From NCBI GenBank assembly GCA_017525805.1, contig JAFXSH010000171.1, positions 1 through 17,772 on the forward strand: DNA of 17,772 nucleotides. The letters are read 5' to 3'. Each line of letters starts with the position of its first letter. Positions within the stretch are counted from its first letter, which is position 1. The notes beneath the pieces are model-generated. The model searched no databases, was not told the origin of the DNA, and worked only from the letters and a program-made list of their open reading frames with translations. This document shows, in pieces, positions 7,349 to 16,087 of the stretch. Origin of the DNA: Clostridia bacterium. Lineage in GTDB: Bacteria > Bacillota_A > Clostridia > Christensenellales > Aristaeellaceae. Position numbers and translations under genes: made by a program.

Positions 7349-8824
7349 TCAGCGGTTCCGGCGTATCTTTGCTTCGGATAGCCGGGCATACCGCCCGGCC
7401 GCCGGATGCCGGGCGTTTTTTTTGTTTTCCATCCTGCCCATGGCACTCACCGGAGGCTGCCACAGCCGCTGTTTCAGATCGTCAAACCCCTGGGTGACGA
7501 TGTACTGATAGGGCCCCAGCAGCTTATGGGACGCACCCAAGCAGGAAAGTGCGGTTTTGGCGAACTTCGCGCCGCCATACCGCAGGATCAGGGCGGCAAC
7601 GCGCCCGCGCAGCACGCGCATGGTATCTATGGGCGGCGTGCGGCCATCCGTAGCCAGGCGGTATCCCTTGGCCACCCGCTGGGCGAGCGCCAGCAGAATA
7701 TCTTCCCGCCTGCTGCCCAGGGCGCTGAGCAGCATTTCAGGCACCAGCGAACCCGCCAGACCGTTCAGCGCGGCCATGGCGCTGTCAGCGGGCACGTCCT
7801 CCAGGGCGAGCAGCATGGCCCACACCAGCAGGAACGCCCCGCCGCTGTCCGTCACCCCCCGCAAAAGCCGGTGGACCTGGCGGAACAATTCATCCTGCCA
7901 CACGGGCTGGTAACAGGCGGCGCGCATTTTTTCATCGGGATACATCACCCGGCACCGGCCAATGTGCATCGCCGCGCCCATGCGGGGAAAGATGTCGTCG
8001 GCGTTCAGGATATGCAGCAGCGGAAAGGAACCCGTATCGCAGTTCATCCGCGCGTAGACCGCGCTGGGGGAAGCAAAGCCGTAGCCGATCATGTTCTGCC
8101 GAAGGAACCCGCGCCGGATTTCCCGATAGGCGAACAGCTGCATGATGGCTCCCCCCTGGCTGTGGCCCGCCATCCACAGGCGGAAACGACTGCCGGGCCG
8201 CCTGCATTCCGCCAGGATATCCGAAAGGGTCAGCTTATCCATTTTCAATTCCTGGGCCGTTTCCGGGAAGCAGATTTCCTCCGCGTTCTTTTCAAATTCC
8301 TTCGTCAATTGCAGGAATCCGGCGTGCATGCCCTCTTCCCGGTTCAGCCGGAAGTTGGAAAACCAATCGTAGATACGCTTGCCCGTGCCCATAAAGCCCA
8401 CGGCTACCATGTACCGGCCTCCAGAGAGGGGATGGAGCATGACCACCGCCTTGCAGGTGTCCGATCCTTCCCGCTGGCGCAGCGCCCCTCGAAGCTGGCT
8501 GATGGGATTGACCCTTTTCAGCCGCGCCCGGGCCAAATAACGAAAATAATCGCTGATCACGGCGCTCAGCCCGCCGCCCGGCGCGCCGTTCACATTCTGG
8601 CCGGTGAGCAGGGTATTATCCACCTGAAAGGAAAAATCGCGCCACCCGGCCTCCCGCCAGGCATCCAAGTTCAAATCATAGGCGGAAGCCGCCAATTCAA
8701 AAGAAAGCAGCGCCGCTTCCCGGGAAAAAACCGGCTGGGCCAGCCCGAGGTTTTCCTCCCAGGGCATACACAGCGGCATGAGACTGCCCAAATCGCATCC
8801 AGTAAAGCGTCCGGTTCCGGACAT
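7349..8824 (-). CDS. Lipase class 3-like alpha/beta hydrolase
   Basis: A 491-residue protein with the nucleophile elbow GHSQG at 220-224 (Ser222), preceded by FRLWMA, as in class 3 lipases and Mbeg1-like clostridial proteins. The acid and base of the triad are probably Asp276 or Asp277 (LNADDIFPRMG) and His287. No signal peptide or clear membrane segment is seen, so it appears cytoplasmic. The start at 8824 is chosen over the ATG at 8848 because GAAGGAGG lies nine bases before it. It is the first gene of the operon with the Na+/phosphate transporter and the HAD phosphatase. The last 35 or so residues are basic and low in complexity, and their DNA contains strong hairpins. Lipid or ester substrate is inferred only from the fold. 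Confidence 0.82.
   Translation of the reverse strand: MSGTGRFTGCDLGSLMPLCMPWEENLGLAQPVFSREAALLSFELAASAYDLNLDAWREAGWRDFSFQVDNTLLTGQNVNGAPGGGLSAVISDYFRYLARARLKRVNPISQLRGALRQREGSDTCKAVVMLHPLSGGRYMVAVGFMGTGKRIYDWFSNFRLNREEGMHAGFLQLTKEFEKNAEEICFPETAQELKMDKLTLSDILAECRRPGSRFRLWMAGHSQGGAIMQLFAYREIRRGFLRQNMIGYGFASPSAVYARMNCDTGSFPLLHILNADDIFPRMGAAMHIGRCRVMYPDEKMRAACYQPVWQDELFRQVHRLLRGVTDSGGAFLLVWAMLLALEDVPADSAMAALNGLAGSLVPEMLLSALGSRREDILLALAQRVAKGYRLATDGRTPPIDTMRVLRGRVAALILRYGGAKFAKTALSCLGASHKLLGPYQYIVTQGFDDLKQRLWQPPVSAMGRMENKKNARHPAAGRYARLSEAKIRRNR
7381..7423. promoter_or_regulatory. Three-arm alternative hairpin at the lipase 3' end
   Basis: GCCGGGC (7381-7387), GCCCGGC (7393-7399) and GCCGGGC (7408-7414) can pair in two exclusive ways. 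On the plus strand, arms two and three form an 8-base stem followed by eight T residues, a textbook terminator. Arms one and two would block it. No plus-strand gene uses it. On the minus strand the same arms lie about 50-85 bases before the transporter start codon, within the lipase coding sequence. Confidence 0.5.
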
Positions 8825-8932
8825 GAACAGCGTCCTCCTTCGTATCATTCCGGCCCATAAGGAAAACAGGCCGGACGGGACGGCATCCTGATGATCCTAT
8901 TCGATGCGAATGTCCCCATTCAAACCCATGAT

Positions 8933-8962
8933 ATCATAACATGACCATCTGTGCCTTTTCAA
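8933..8962 (-). promoter_or_regulatory. Promoter of the lipase-transporter-HAD operon
   Basis: Minus-strand TTGAAA (8957-8962) and TATGAT (8933-8938) are separated by 18 bases. Transcription would begin near 8926, leaving a leader of about 100 bases before the ATG at 8824. Nothing else recognisable lies in the 8825-8978 gap. Confidence 0.62.
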
Positions 8963-8978
8963 GCTTTTTTCTCTATTG

Positions 8979-11900
8979 TCAGTCCACAATGCGCAGGGTT
9001 TTGATCTCAAAGGGGCGCAGGGTCAGGGGCGCTTCCATTCCCCGGCAGAGGAACCTTTCCCCGGTTTCGTCCATGGAGGAAAGGAAAATATCCTTTTCGC
9101 CGGGCAGCCGCAGGGTGCCGGAAGCGGTCTCCTCCATGCTTTCGTACAGCCGCAGGATCATGCCCCGGCCATCCTCGGCGGGCTTGATGGTTTCCAGCAC
9201 GATGCTGCCGCTGTCGCACCAGGGGCCGACGGCCTTTTCGCAGACGCCGGACAAAACCCGGACGGGCAGATTCAGGCCGTATCCCGCCCGCGCGACGCCG
9301 GCTTCCCGGAAAGGACATGCGAAGGGCATGAGGGAATAGGTGAAATGGTGCTCGCCCCGGTCGCAGGTATCGTCCGGAATCAAAGGGGCTCGCAGCAGGG
9401 TCAGGGCCATTTCTCCCCGGTCCGTAGACAGGCCGTACAGCCCATCGTTCAGCAGGGCAAAGCCCCGGTTTCCCTCATAAAGGGCGCTGTACCGGTGATT
9501 GCTCACTTCAAACCGGTCCCTGGCAAAGGCGTGGGATCGGTGGCAGGGGCGCTTGACGAAACCGAACTGGATTTCATGAGCCGCGTCCTCGCACAGGATG
9601 TTGCTCTCAAAGTGCGTTTTCAGCATTTTCCTGCGCTCGTGCCAATCCACGCGGGTAATGAAATCCACCCGCTTTTCTTCCGCCCGCAGGCGGATGATCT
9701 GAATGGCGCGGCTTTGCCCGAAGGTATATTTCACGGTGATTTCCGCGCAGTTTTCCGTTTTCCGTGTAAGACAGGCAGCAGCGTGTACGGCGTCTTCCAT
9801 GAGGCCCGTTTCCCAGGCGAAGTCCATTTCCCAGGCGTCGTATACCGTCTGCACATTTTGGTACAGCCGCCAGTCGTTCATGACCTGGCCCGGCTTTAAC
9901 AGCGGACAGCCGTTTTCCTTATCCAGCAGCTCAATGATCCGTCCTTGATGATCCACGGTCACGCGCAGGCGGCTGTTTTCCAGGGTGATATTTTCATCCG
10001 TTTCCCGGACTTCCACATGATCGCGCACGGGCAGGGCGGCTTCCTCCGCATTGACCGCCCCGGAAGGGGGCGTTTCGGCCCAAATCTCCCGTCCGTCCGG
10101 CAGCGCCGTCCATTCCCGCCGGGGCCATGGCAGGGGATTCACCAGGGTATATCCATGCTCCCCCTGGATATAGCATGCCGTTTTGCGCCACGCCTCGATC
10201 CGGGGCTGCCAATCGTTTACGATGGCGTTCAGCGCTTCTTCGGCCTCTTTATGTACCCTGGCGATTCCCACGCCCGCGGCGATATCGTGGAACTGGCAGA
10301 TCATGAGCGTTTTCCAGGCTTCCCGGAGAGGCGCGCGCCAAGTCTCGCTGTCTGACATCACGGCCAGCAGTGCTTCCGCCTGTCGCAGGGTGTTTTCCGC
10401 TCGGCGCATGGCCTGCTTCTGCCTGCGCTGCACGGAATAGGTGCCCCGGTGCCAGGCTAAGTACAATTCGCCCACCCAGCGGTTCTCCCCGATCTGGCGC
10501 TTTGTTTCCTCAAAAAAGCCCCGCAGGGAACCCCATCTGGCGCGCGGCGCGCCCTCCAAATCAGGCAGGCGGCGGATCATTTCCAGCATATCCCGGTCCG
10601 CCCCGCCGCCCCCGTCTCCGTAACCGAAGGAATAGAGCTGGGTATCGATATTCCGGCGCTGGCTTCGGTCCGCGTCCCATCGTTTATGCAGCAATTGGGG
10701 GCTGACTGCCGCATTGGACTTGAAGAAGGACAGGGCCTCCACGGTGGATCCGTCCATGCCCTCCCAAATGAAATTCTGATAAGGAAAGCGCTCCGTTTCC
10801 GGATCAATTCGCAGCAGCTTTTGGGTGGCGAAGTATTGGATGCCCAATTGTTTGAAGATTTGGGGCAGAGCCGCTGAAAAGCCGAAGGTATCCGGCTGCC
10901 AGGCCACCTTGGTTTCCGTTCCGAACTGCTCCCGGAACCAGACTTTGCCGTATAGGAGCTGGCGGATCAGGCTTTCCCCGGAGGGCAGGTTGGTATCGCA
11001 TTCCACGTAAAACGCGCCCTCCGGCTCGATCTGGCCGTTCTCATACGCTTGCTTCACCCGCTGCCAGGTTTCTTCGTCCCGTTCCCGCAGCATATCCAGG
11101 AGGGCCGGTTCGCACAGCAGAAAGCGGTATTCCGGGTATTCCTCCATGAAAGTCAGCTGATTGGCGTAGGTACGCACAGCCTTGTGATACGTTTCCTCCA
11201 GGGGCCACAGCCAGCCCAAATCGATGTGGGACTGGCCGAATATCCACATGGTGGGCGCGGTGGAGCCGTTGACGCAGCTTAATACTTCCCGCAGCTCCGC
11301 CCGAGCCGCCCGGAAGCTCTCCTCCCGAGACCCGTGGGGCAATTCAAAATCCGCGACGCGGGTGAAGCGGTCCAGGGCCTCCGCCACCCGCATGGCCCGC
11401 AGGCTGTTGTCCGGCAAAATCTGCTGCAAGCTGTCCAGGGCTTCCACGTCCAGCATGAGCTGGTAGGCGTCCTCGTTCCATACGGCGATCACCGTTTCCC
11501 CCACCGTGCACTGGGGTTCAGTCACGGGCGGGATGGCGGGCCGCTCGGGTGGGCAGGGGCCCAGTTCTTCCAGCCGGGGGCCGTGCCCGGCATAGCTTTC
11601 GATCTGCAAATGAAAGGTTTCCCCCGCCTTTGCATTCCGGGCCAGGGTCACATAAGCGTGCTTTAAGTCCACGGAGCCTATGGCTTTTCCATTGGCGTAC
11701 ACCAATTGTTCCCCGCCCACCTTGGAAAACAGCACGACCCTTCGGCCTTCGCAGATTTGCGGCAGCGGCACGTCGGCGAAGAACCAGCCGTATTCCCACA
11801 TGCCGCCCCATTTTGTGCCCACGGGGCAGGGAAGCAAAGACATTTTCCCCGCTTCCTCCGGAGACGGATGATCCAGGGTGACGCAGTACCGAAACGATAC

Positions 11901-11987
11901 CGTTCCCGCCGGGGTATACAGATGATTTTTCAGTTCCTCCTTCCACATCTGGAAGCGCTGGCTGATCTGCCGTCCCAAGTCATACAC
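8979..11987 (-). CDS. Glycoside hydrolase family 38 alpha-mannosidase
   Basis: A 1002-residue GH38 enzyme, which removes alpha-linked mannose residues with retention using a zinc ion. The catalytic core is clear: GQSHID at 251-256 (zinc ligands His254 and Asp256), WQPDTFG with the nucleophile Asp366, YGDGGGG at 456-462, and QFHD with His567. An N-terminal beta-rich domain (about 1-240) and the long C-terminal mannosidase beta domains fill out the usual bacterial length. There is no signal peptide, so it is cytoplasmic and probably acts on imported manno-oligosaccharides. The start is GTG, with GGAGG eight bases upstream. It stands alone, with no transporter or regulator next to it. No convincing promoter is seen in the 90 bases before it. 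Confidence 0.95.
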   Translation of the reverse strand: MYDLGRQISQRFQMWKEELKNHLYTPAGTVSFRYCVTLDHPSPEEAGKMSLLPCPVGTKWGGMWEYGWFFADVPLPQICEGRRVVLFSKVGGEQLVYANGKAIGSVDLKHAYVTLARNAKAGETFHLQIESYAGHGPRLEELGPCPPERPAIPPVTEPQCTVGETVIAVWNEDAYQLMLDVEALDSLQQILPDNSLRAMRVAEALDRFTRVADFELPHGSREESFRAARAELREVLSCVNGSTAPTMWIFGQSHIDLGWLWPLEETYHKAVRTYANQLTFMEEYPEYRFLLCEPALLDMLRERDEETWQRVKQAYENGQIEPEGAFYVECDTNLPSGESLIRQLLYGKVWFREQFGTETKVAWQPDTFGFSAALPQIFKQLGIQYFATQKLLRIDPETERFPYQNFIWEGMDGSTVEALSFFKSNAAVSPQLLHKRWDADRSQRRNIDTQLYSFGYGDGGGGADRDMLEMIRRLPDLEGAPRARWGSLRGFFEETKRQIGENRWVGELYLAWHRGTYSVQRRQKQAMRRAENTLRQAEALLAVMSDSETWRAPLREAWKTLMICQFHDIAAGVGIARVHKEAEEALNAIVNDWQPRIEAWRKTACYIQGEHGYTLVNPLPWPRREWTALPDGREIWAETPPSGAVNAEEAALPVRDHVEVRETDENITLENSRLRVTVDHQGRIIELLDKENGCPLLKPGQVMNDWRLYQNVQTVYDAWEMDFAWETGLMEDAVHAAACLTRKTENCAEITVKYTFGQSRAIQIIRLRAEEKRVDFITRVDWHERRKMLKTHFESNILCEDAAHEIQFGFVKRPCHRSHAFARDRFEVSNHRYSALYEGNRGFALLNDGLYGLSTDRGEMALTLLRAPLIPDDTCDRGEHHFTYSLMPFACPFREAGVARAGYGLNLPVRVLSGVCEKAVGPWCDSGSIVLETIKPAEDGRGMILRLYESMEETASGTLRLPGEKDIFLSSMDETGERFLCRGMEAPLTLRPFEIKTLRIVD

Positions 11988-12033
11988 GCGTCATTCCTCC
12001 CCGCAAGCCGCCCTTCGCCGGGCTTTCCATTTT

Positions 12034-12069
12034 GAAAACAGAGCGCGGACGGATGCCGCCGCGCTCTGT
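12034..12069 (-). terminator. Intrinsic terminator after dnaB
   Basis: A perfect 11-base stem, ACAGAGCGCGG (12038-12048) with CCGCGCTCTGT (12059-12069) and a 10-base loop, is followed on the minus strand by TTTT. It lies just after the dnaB stop codon and should end the yybS-rplI-dnaB transcript. Any read-through would enter the mannosidase gene, which lacks an obvious promoter of its own. Confidence 0.82.
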
Positions 12070-12078
12070 GCCTGTCTG

Positions 12079-13437
12079 TTATGCCGTTTCGCTGGCCAAA
12101 TTATCGAACAAAGTATATTCGCCTAAGAAAGCCAATTTCACCGTGCCCAAGGGACCGTTGCGCTGTTTCGCCACGATGACCTCGGCGATGTTGTCCGGCT
12201 GGGCGTCGGGATCGTTGCGCTTGTAATAGGCTTCCCGGTGCAGGAACATCACCACGTCGGCGTCCTGCTCGATGGAGCCGGAATCCCTTAGGTCCGAAAG
12301 CATGGGCCTAAGTCCGCTGCCGCCGCGCTTTTCATTGGCGCGGGAAAGCTGGGCGCAGGCAACCAAAGGCACTTTCAGTTCCTGGGCAATGGCTTTCAGG
12401 CTGCGGGAAATTTCGCTCACTTCCACCTGGCGGCTTTCCGCTTTGCTGTCGGAGCCCATCAATTGCAGGTAGTCCACGATGATCATATCCAGCCCATGGT
12501 CCATCATCAGCCTGCGGCAGCGGGAACGCAATTGTCCCGGCGTCAGGCCGGAGGTATCGTCAATATACATTTCGCTGGCGGCAAGGGGAGCCAGCACCCG
12601 GGCCAGCTTCATCCAGTCCTCGTCCCGAAGCAGGCCCTTGCGCACCAGCTGCATATTCACCCGGGCGTCGCCGCACAGAATACGCATGGCGATCTGCTCC
12701 CGGGGCATTTCCAGGGAGAACACCGCCACCTTTTTGCCCTTGCGCACGGCGTTTGTGGCCATGTTGATGGCGAAGGAGGTTTTGCCCATGGAAGGCCGGG
12801 CCCCTACCAGCACCAGTTCGCCGCCGTGGAGGCCGGTGAGCAGATTGTCCAGGGCATAAAACCCCGTGGGCACGCCGGATACGCCGCCTTTGAGCCTTGC
12901 CAGCTCTTCCATCTGCTCATAGGTAGCGGTGAGCACGTCCCGGATGTGCTTGAGTTCCTCCCCGCCGTCCCGGCGCATAACGATATCGAAAATCTTCTTT
13001 TCCGCCATAGCCAGCACCTGGGGCAATTCCTGTTCCTGGGCGTAGCTGGCCTGAGAAATTTCCCCGGAGGCGGCGATCAGCCGCCGCAGGGTGGATTTTT
13101 CCGAAACGATGCGGATATAATCCTTCACGTTCACGGTGGTGGGCACAAACTGGGTCAGTTCGATCAGGTATTCGATGCCGCCCACCCCCGGCAGAGTACC
13201 CCGGCGGGAAAGCTCGGCATTCATGGTGACCAGGTCCACCGCCATATGATTGGCGGCCAGCGCCTTGGCCCCGTCGAAAATTTCCCGATGGGCAGGCACG
13301 TAAAAATCATCGGCCAAGAGTATTTCCAGGGCCGAGGATAACGCCCCGCCGCTTTGCAGCATGGCGCCCAATACGGACCGCTCCGCTTCGGTGCTGTGGG
13401 GCGGAACCGGGGCGAAAGATGAGGCAGGAGCATCCAT
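12079..13437 (-). CDS. dnaB: Replicative DNA helicase DnaB
   Basis: The hexameric helicase that unwinds DNA at the replication fork (called DnaC in Bacillus). The 452-residue length is normal and there is no intein. The N-terminal primase-interaction domain covers about residues 10-155, beginning PPHSTEAERSVLGAML. A linker follows, and then the RecA-like ATPase domain with Walker A GARPSMGKT (212-220), SLEM (241-244), Walker B IIVDYLQLM (Asp322) and the LRDSGSIEQDADVV signature. An AGAGG motif precedes the ATG by about 12 bases. It is the last gene of the operon with yybS and rplI, separated from rplI by 158 bases that carry an inverted repeat. Confidence 0.97.
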   Translation of the reverse strand: MDAPASSFAPVPPHSTEAERSVLGAMLQSGGALSSALEILLADDFYVPAHREIFDGAKALAANHMAVDLVTMNAELSRRGTLPGVGGIEYLIELTQFVPTTVNVKDYIRIVSEKSTLRRLIAASGEISQASYAQEQELPQVLAMAEKKIFDIVMRRDGGEELKHIRDVLTATYEQMEELARLKGGVSGVPTGFYALDNLLTGLHGGELVLVGARPSMGKTSFAINMATNAVRKGKKVAVFSLEMPREQIAMRILCGDARVNMQLVRKGLLRDEDWMKLARVLAPLAASEMYIDDTSGLTPGQLRSRCRRLMMDHGLDMIIVDYLQLMGSDSKAESRQVEVSEISRSLKAIAQELKVPLVACAQLSRANEKRGGSGLRPMLSDLRDSGSIEQDADVVMFLHREAYYKRNDPDAQPDNIAEVIVAKQRNGPLGTVKLAFLGEYTLFDNLASETA

Positions 13438-13490
13438 GCGCGCCTACACCTCTTTCTGATACAAATATACGCTCACAAACGCCTTAGTCC

Positions 13491-13592
13491 AGTGTGGAGC
13501 GTGGAGTTGAAGCACACTCCCATTTTTACGCTGAAAAAACAGCGAACGATACATATGAGCCAAATATAACTCCACTCTCCAAACTCCACACG
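13491..13592. repeat. Imperfect inverted repeat between rplI and dnaB
   Basis: The ends carry GTGTGGAG (13492-13499) and its complement CTCCACAC (13584-13591). The homology continues inward as TGGAGT and ACTCCA blocks with small offsets. An internal hairpin CGCTG-A6-CAGCG lies at 13529-13544. The form resembles a small palindromic insertion of about 100 bases placed exactly between two operon genes. It could also act as an RNA processing or partial termination signal. Confidence 0.45.
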
Positions 13593-13595
13593 CTT

Positions 13596-14048
13596 TCACT
13601 TGTCCCCGCCCGTGACGCGCACGGTCATTTTGGCGCTGATTTCCGGGTACAGCTTCACCACGACCTCCGTCTCACCCACGGCGCGGATAGGCTCGGCCAG
13701 ATCGATCTTGCGCTTATCCACTTCCACGCCGTGCTGCTCGTTCAGGGCCTGGGCGATTTCCGCCCCGGTCACGGAGCCGTACAGCCTGCCCTGGGCCCCG
13801 CATTTGGCCACCACGGTGATCACCTTGCCCCGCAGGGATGCCGCTTTCTTTTCGGCGGCTAAGCGGCGCTCCGTTTCTCTCGCGCGCTCGGCGGCCTGCT
13901 TCTTTTCCAGTTCTTTGGCCGCGCCGGGGGTGGCGTCCATGGCCAGCTTCCGGGGAAAGAGAAAATTGCGGGCGTAACCGTCGCTGACGTTCACGATTTC
14001 CTGTTTTTTGCCCACGCCCTTCACATCGGCAGTTAAAATGACCTTCAT
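13596..14048 (-). CDS. rplI: 50S ribosomal protein bL9
   Basis: Ribosomal protein bL9 of the large subunit, which binds 23S rRNA near the L1 stalk base and helps maintain reading frame. The 150 residues match the family length. The N-terminal rRNA-binding domain has the conserved signature [13 protein letters not shown] (24-36). A long charged connecting helix (about 41-75) and the C-terminal domain follow. AAAGGAGG lies seven bases before the ATG. The start codon overlaps the yybS stop by four bases (ATGA), so translation of the two is probably coupled. Confidence 0.98.
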   Translation of the reverse strand: MKVILTADVKGVGKKQEIVNVSDGYARNFLFPRKLAMDATPGAAKELEKKQAAERARETERRLAAEKKAASLRGKVITVVAKCGAQGRLYGSVTGAEIAQALNEQHGVEVDKRKIDLAEPIRAVGETEVVVKLYPEISAKMTVRVTGGDK

Positions 14049-15199
14049 AAAAAATCCTCCTTTGGCTCCGGAGGCTTGCGCAGCCCACGGAAATTATTGA
14101 TCTGATCAAACACGCCGATGACAACCGGAATACCGGTGGTCATCAGCAGCAGCGGCACCAGCACGCGCCAGAAGCGACTGCTGCCCCGTTTCTTTTGAAA
14201 GAAATTCACCGCCGCCAGGCCCTGGATGGAAAAAACAGCGGAGGCCGCGCCGTAGAGCAGTATCCCGGCTGTGTTCAGTGCGGGCGTGCCGCTGGCCCGC
14301 AGCAGATACCCCGCCGCCAGGGCCACGCCCACCTGCCAGCCCACGCCCCTGGGGATATGCCATTGACTGAGAGGCGGCATGCCCAAGTCGGGAAAATGGA
14401 CGGGATGCTTTTTTTCGCCCTCCGCTTCCTCGATGAAAGCGTCGTTCCGCAGGAATTCCCGTTTTTCCTCCGCTAAAAACCCGAACCGCAGGGCCAGAAG
14501 CAGGCACGCCGTGCCCCCCGTCACGCTCTGGTTCACGATCAGATGGGGAACCATAGAGCGCAGCATATCGGTGATCAGGCTGCGCACGGAAAGCAGCATA
14601 TCCGCCCGGGCGGCGGAGGAAAGCTGATATCCGCCCAGCACCTGCCTGAGGGCACTGTCCGCCAGATCGCTTTTCAGATCGATCAGGCCCATAGAATACA
14701 TCTGGTACAGCATGAGATCGCCCATATCCCAGTTTTCCAGGAAATTGGCCACCGCTTCTCCCGCGCCGTTGTACAGGTCGCCCCCCGCGATGGCGCGCGC
14801 CAGCAGGAATACGGCGGTCAGCGACACCGCATGAACGGAGATCATGGCCAGCAGGCTTTTCCAGAAGGGAATTTCAAAGTGGATCACGATCAGGAACGCG
14901 GCGAACACCGGCACAATGTACAAAAGCGCCAGCATCAATCCCTGGGAACCGGTAAGCATAGCCATGCACGCCATGGCCGCCGCGAGCCCAGCCGCCGCTG
15001 CCGCCAGGCCGCACACCATCGTCACCATGCACAGGGCCGTGGGCAGCAGATACAGGATCAAAAGCGTTGCGTATACCGCGGGCAGCGGCCCCAAAATGCG
15101 CTGTCCCGGCAGCATAAAAAACAAAAAAGGCAGAGAAACCAATAAAGCGCCCGTCACGCAGGCTTTTCCAGACCGTACCAGGGGAAGCTGATTGCCCAT
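14045..15199 (-). CDS. yybS: YybS-like DUF2232 membrane protein
   Basis: A 384-residue integral membrane protein of the DUF2232 family, of unknown function. About eight hydrophobic segments are seen, with one group at 10-150 and another near 215-370. The segment [17 protein letters not shown] followed by a terminal [10 protein letters not shown] is characteristic. Position supports the call, since yybS normally lies just upstream of the rplI and dnaB region in Firmicutes. In Bacillus, the phosphodiesterase gene gdpP (yybT) sits between yybS and rplI; here it is absent and the genes overlap instead. GAAGGAG is five bases before the ATG. It is the first gene of the operon, driven by a near-consensus promoter. 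The symbol is by family and synteny. Confidence 0.87.
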   Translation of the reverse strand: MGNQLPLVRSGKACVTGALLVSLPFLFFMLPGQRILGPLPAVYATLLILYLLPTALCMVTMVCGLAAAAAGLAAAMACMAMLTGSQGLMLALLYIVPVFAAFLIVIHFEIPFWKSLLAMISVHAVSLTAVFLLARAIAGGDLYNGAGEAVANFLENWDMGDLMLYQMYSMGLIDLKSDLADSALRQVLGGYQLSSAARADMLLSVRSLITDMLRSMVPHLIVNQSVTGGTACLLLALRFGFLAEEKREFLRNDAFIEEAEGEKKHPVHFPDLGMPPLSQWHIPRGVGWQVGVALAAGYLLRASGTPALNTAGILLYGAASAVFSIQGLAAVNFFQKKRGSSRFWRVLVPLLLMTTGIPVVIGVFDQINNFRGLRKPPEPKEDFL

Positions 15200-15252
15200 A
15201 CACGCTCCTTCATTCCAACACTGAATAAAAATTCGCGGACTTTTCCATTGAT

Positions 15253-15281
15253 ATTCTACTTTTTCACGCCGCTTTTGTCAA
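15253..15281 (-). promoter_or_regulatory. Promoter of the yybS-rplI-dnaB operon
   Basis: Minus-strand TTGACA (15276-15281) and TAGAAT (15253-15258) are separated by exactly 17 bases. Transcription would begin near 15246, about 47 bases before the yybS start. It is one half of a divergent promoter region. Confidence 0.83.
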
Positions 15282-15353
15282 TCAGAAAAGGCAGGTTCCG
15301 CCCGACGCCCCCATAAAAAGTCAAAAAAAATACCGGATCGCCCATTTTTGTAT

Positions 15354-15382
15354 TTGACAGAAGGGAACGGATTTGATATGAT
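15354..15382 (+). promoter_or_regulatory. Promoter of the phosphoribosyltransferase-deacetylase pair
   Basis: TTGACA (15354-15359) and TATGAT (15377-15382) are 17 bases apart, one mismatch from consensus. The predicted start is near 15389. The two divergent -35 boxes are about 72 bases apart, so both directions may be served without overlap. Confidence 0.85.
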
Positions 15383-15432
15383 GTAAGAAAAAGAGCGGAC
15401 AGTTTCAAAAAAGAAAGAGAGGAATGAACGAC

Positions 15433-16074
15433 GTGGCCATTCAGCTTTTTAAGTATCCCACCAACAATTCCAGCCTGAGCCTGCGCGTGGCCCGGGGCCA
15501 TTTCGCCACCAGCCACAGCCATATCAATTATTATATCGACCTCACCATGACCAAGCACCGCCTGTCCGAAGCCCGGGAGGCCGCCGTGGAGCTGGCGGGG
15601 CATTTTAAGCCCTCCACCATCATCGACACCATCCTGTGCCTGGACGGCACGGAAGTGGTGGGCGCGTGCATGGCCAGCGAACTGACAAGGGCGGGCTTTA
15701 TGAACATGAACGCCCACCGCACCATTTACGTAGTCACCCCCGAGCATACCAGCGGCAGCCAATTGCTGTTCCGGGACAATTCCGCCCCCATGATCGTGGG
15801 CAAGCACGTGCTGGTGCTTGCCGCGTCCGTCACTACGGGCTACACCGCCCAGGCCGCCATCGAAGCCATCCGCTATTACAGCGGCATCCCGGTGGGCATC
15901 TGCGCCATTTTCACCTGCGTGGACGAATGCGAAGGCTTCCCCATCGAAGCCATTTTCAACGCCAAGGATACGCTGGTCGATTACCAGAGCACCAGCAGCC
16001 ACGACTGCCCCCTGTGCAAGGCGGGCTATAAACTGGACGCCATGGTGAACGCCTACGGTATTTCCAGTTTCTAA
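15433..16074 (+). CDS. Phosphoribosyltransferase-fold protein of unknown substrate
   Basis: A 213-residue protein resembling a Firmicutes family annotated as phosphoribosyltransferase-like, whose members begin MAIxLFK. The equivalent of the PRPP-binding loop is HVLVLAASVTTGYTAQ (125-140), but the two acidic residues usual before VTTG are replaced by Ala-Ala. A CPLC motif (Cys192, Cys195) near the C-terminus may bind a metal. The start is set at a GTG, because GAGG lies ten bases before it and only one base before the ATG at 15424, and because relatives start at this point. The deacetylase gene follows 13 bases later in the same operon. The true reaction, if any, is unknown. Confidence 0.75.
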   Translation: MAIQLFKYPTNNSSLSLRVARGHFATSHSHINYYIDLTMTKHRLSEAREAAVELAGHFKPSTIIDTILCLDGTEVVGACMASELTRAGFMNMNAHRTIYVVTPEHTSGSQLLFRDNSAPMIVGKHVLVLAASVTTGYTAQAAIEAIRYYSGIPVGICAIFTCVDECEGFPIEAIFNAKDTLVDYQSTSSHDCPLCKAGYKLDAMVNAYGISSF

Positions 16075-16087
16075 GACGAGGATCAAA

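Noticed and set aside
7406..8860. Plus-strand open frame of 484 codons
   Set aside because: It mirrors the lipase-like gene on the other strand. The minus-strand frame has GHSQG, a good ribosome binding site and operon context; this one has none.
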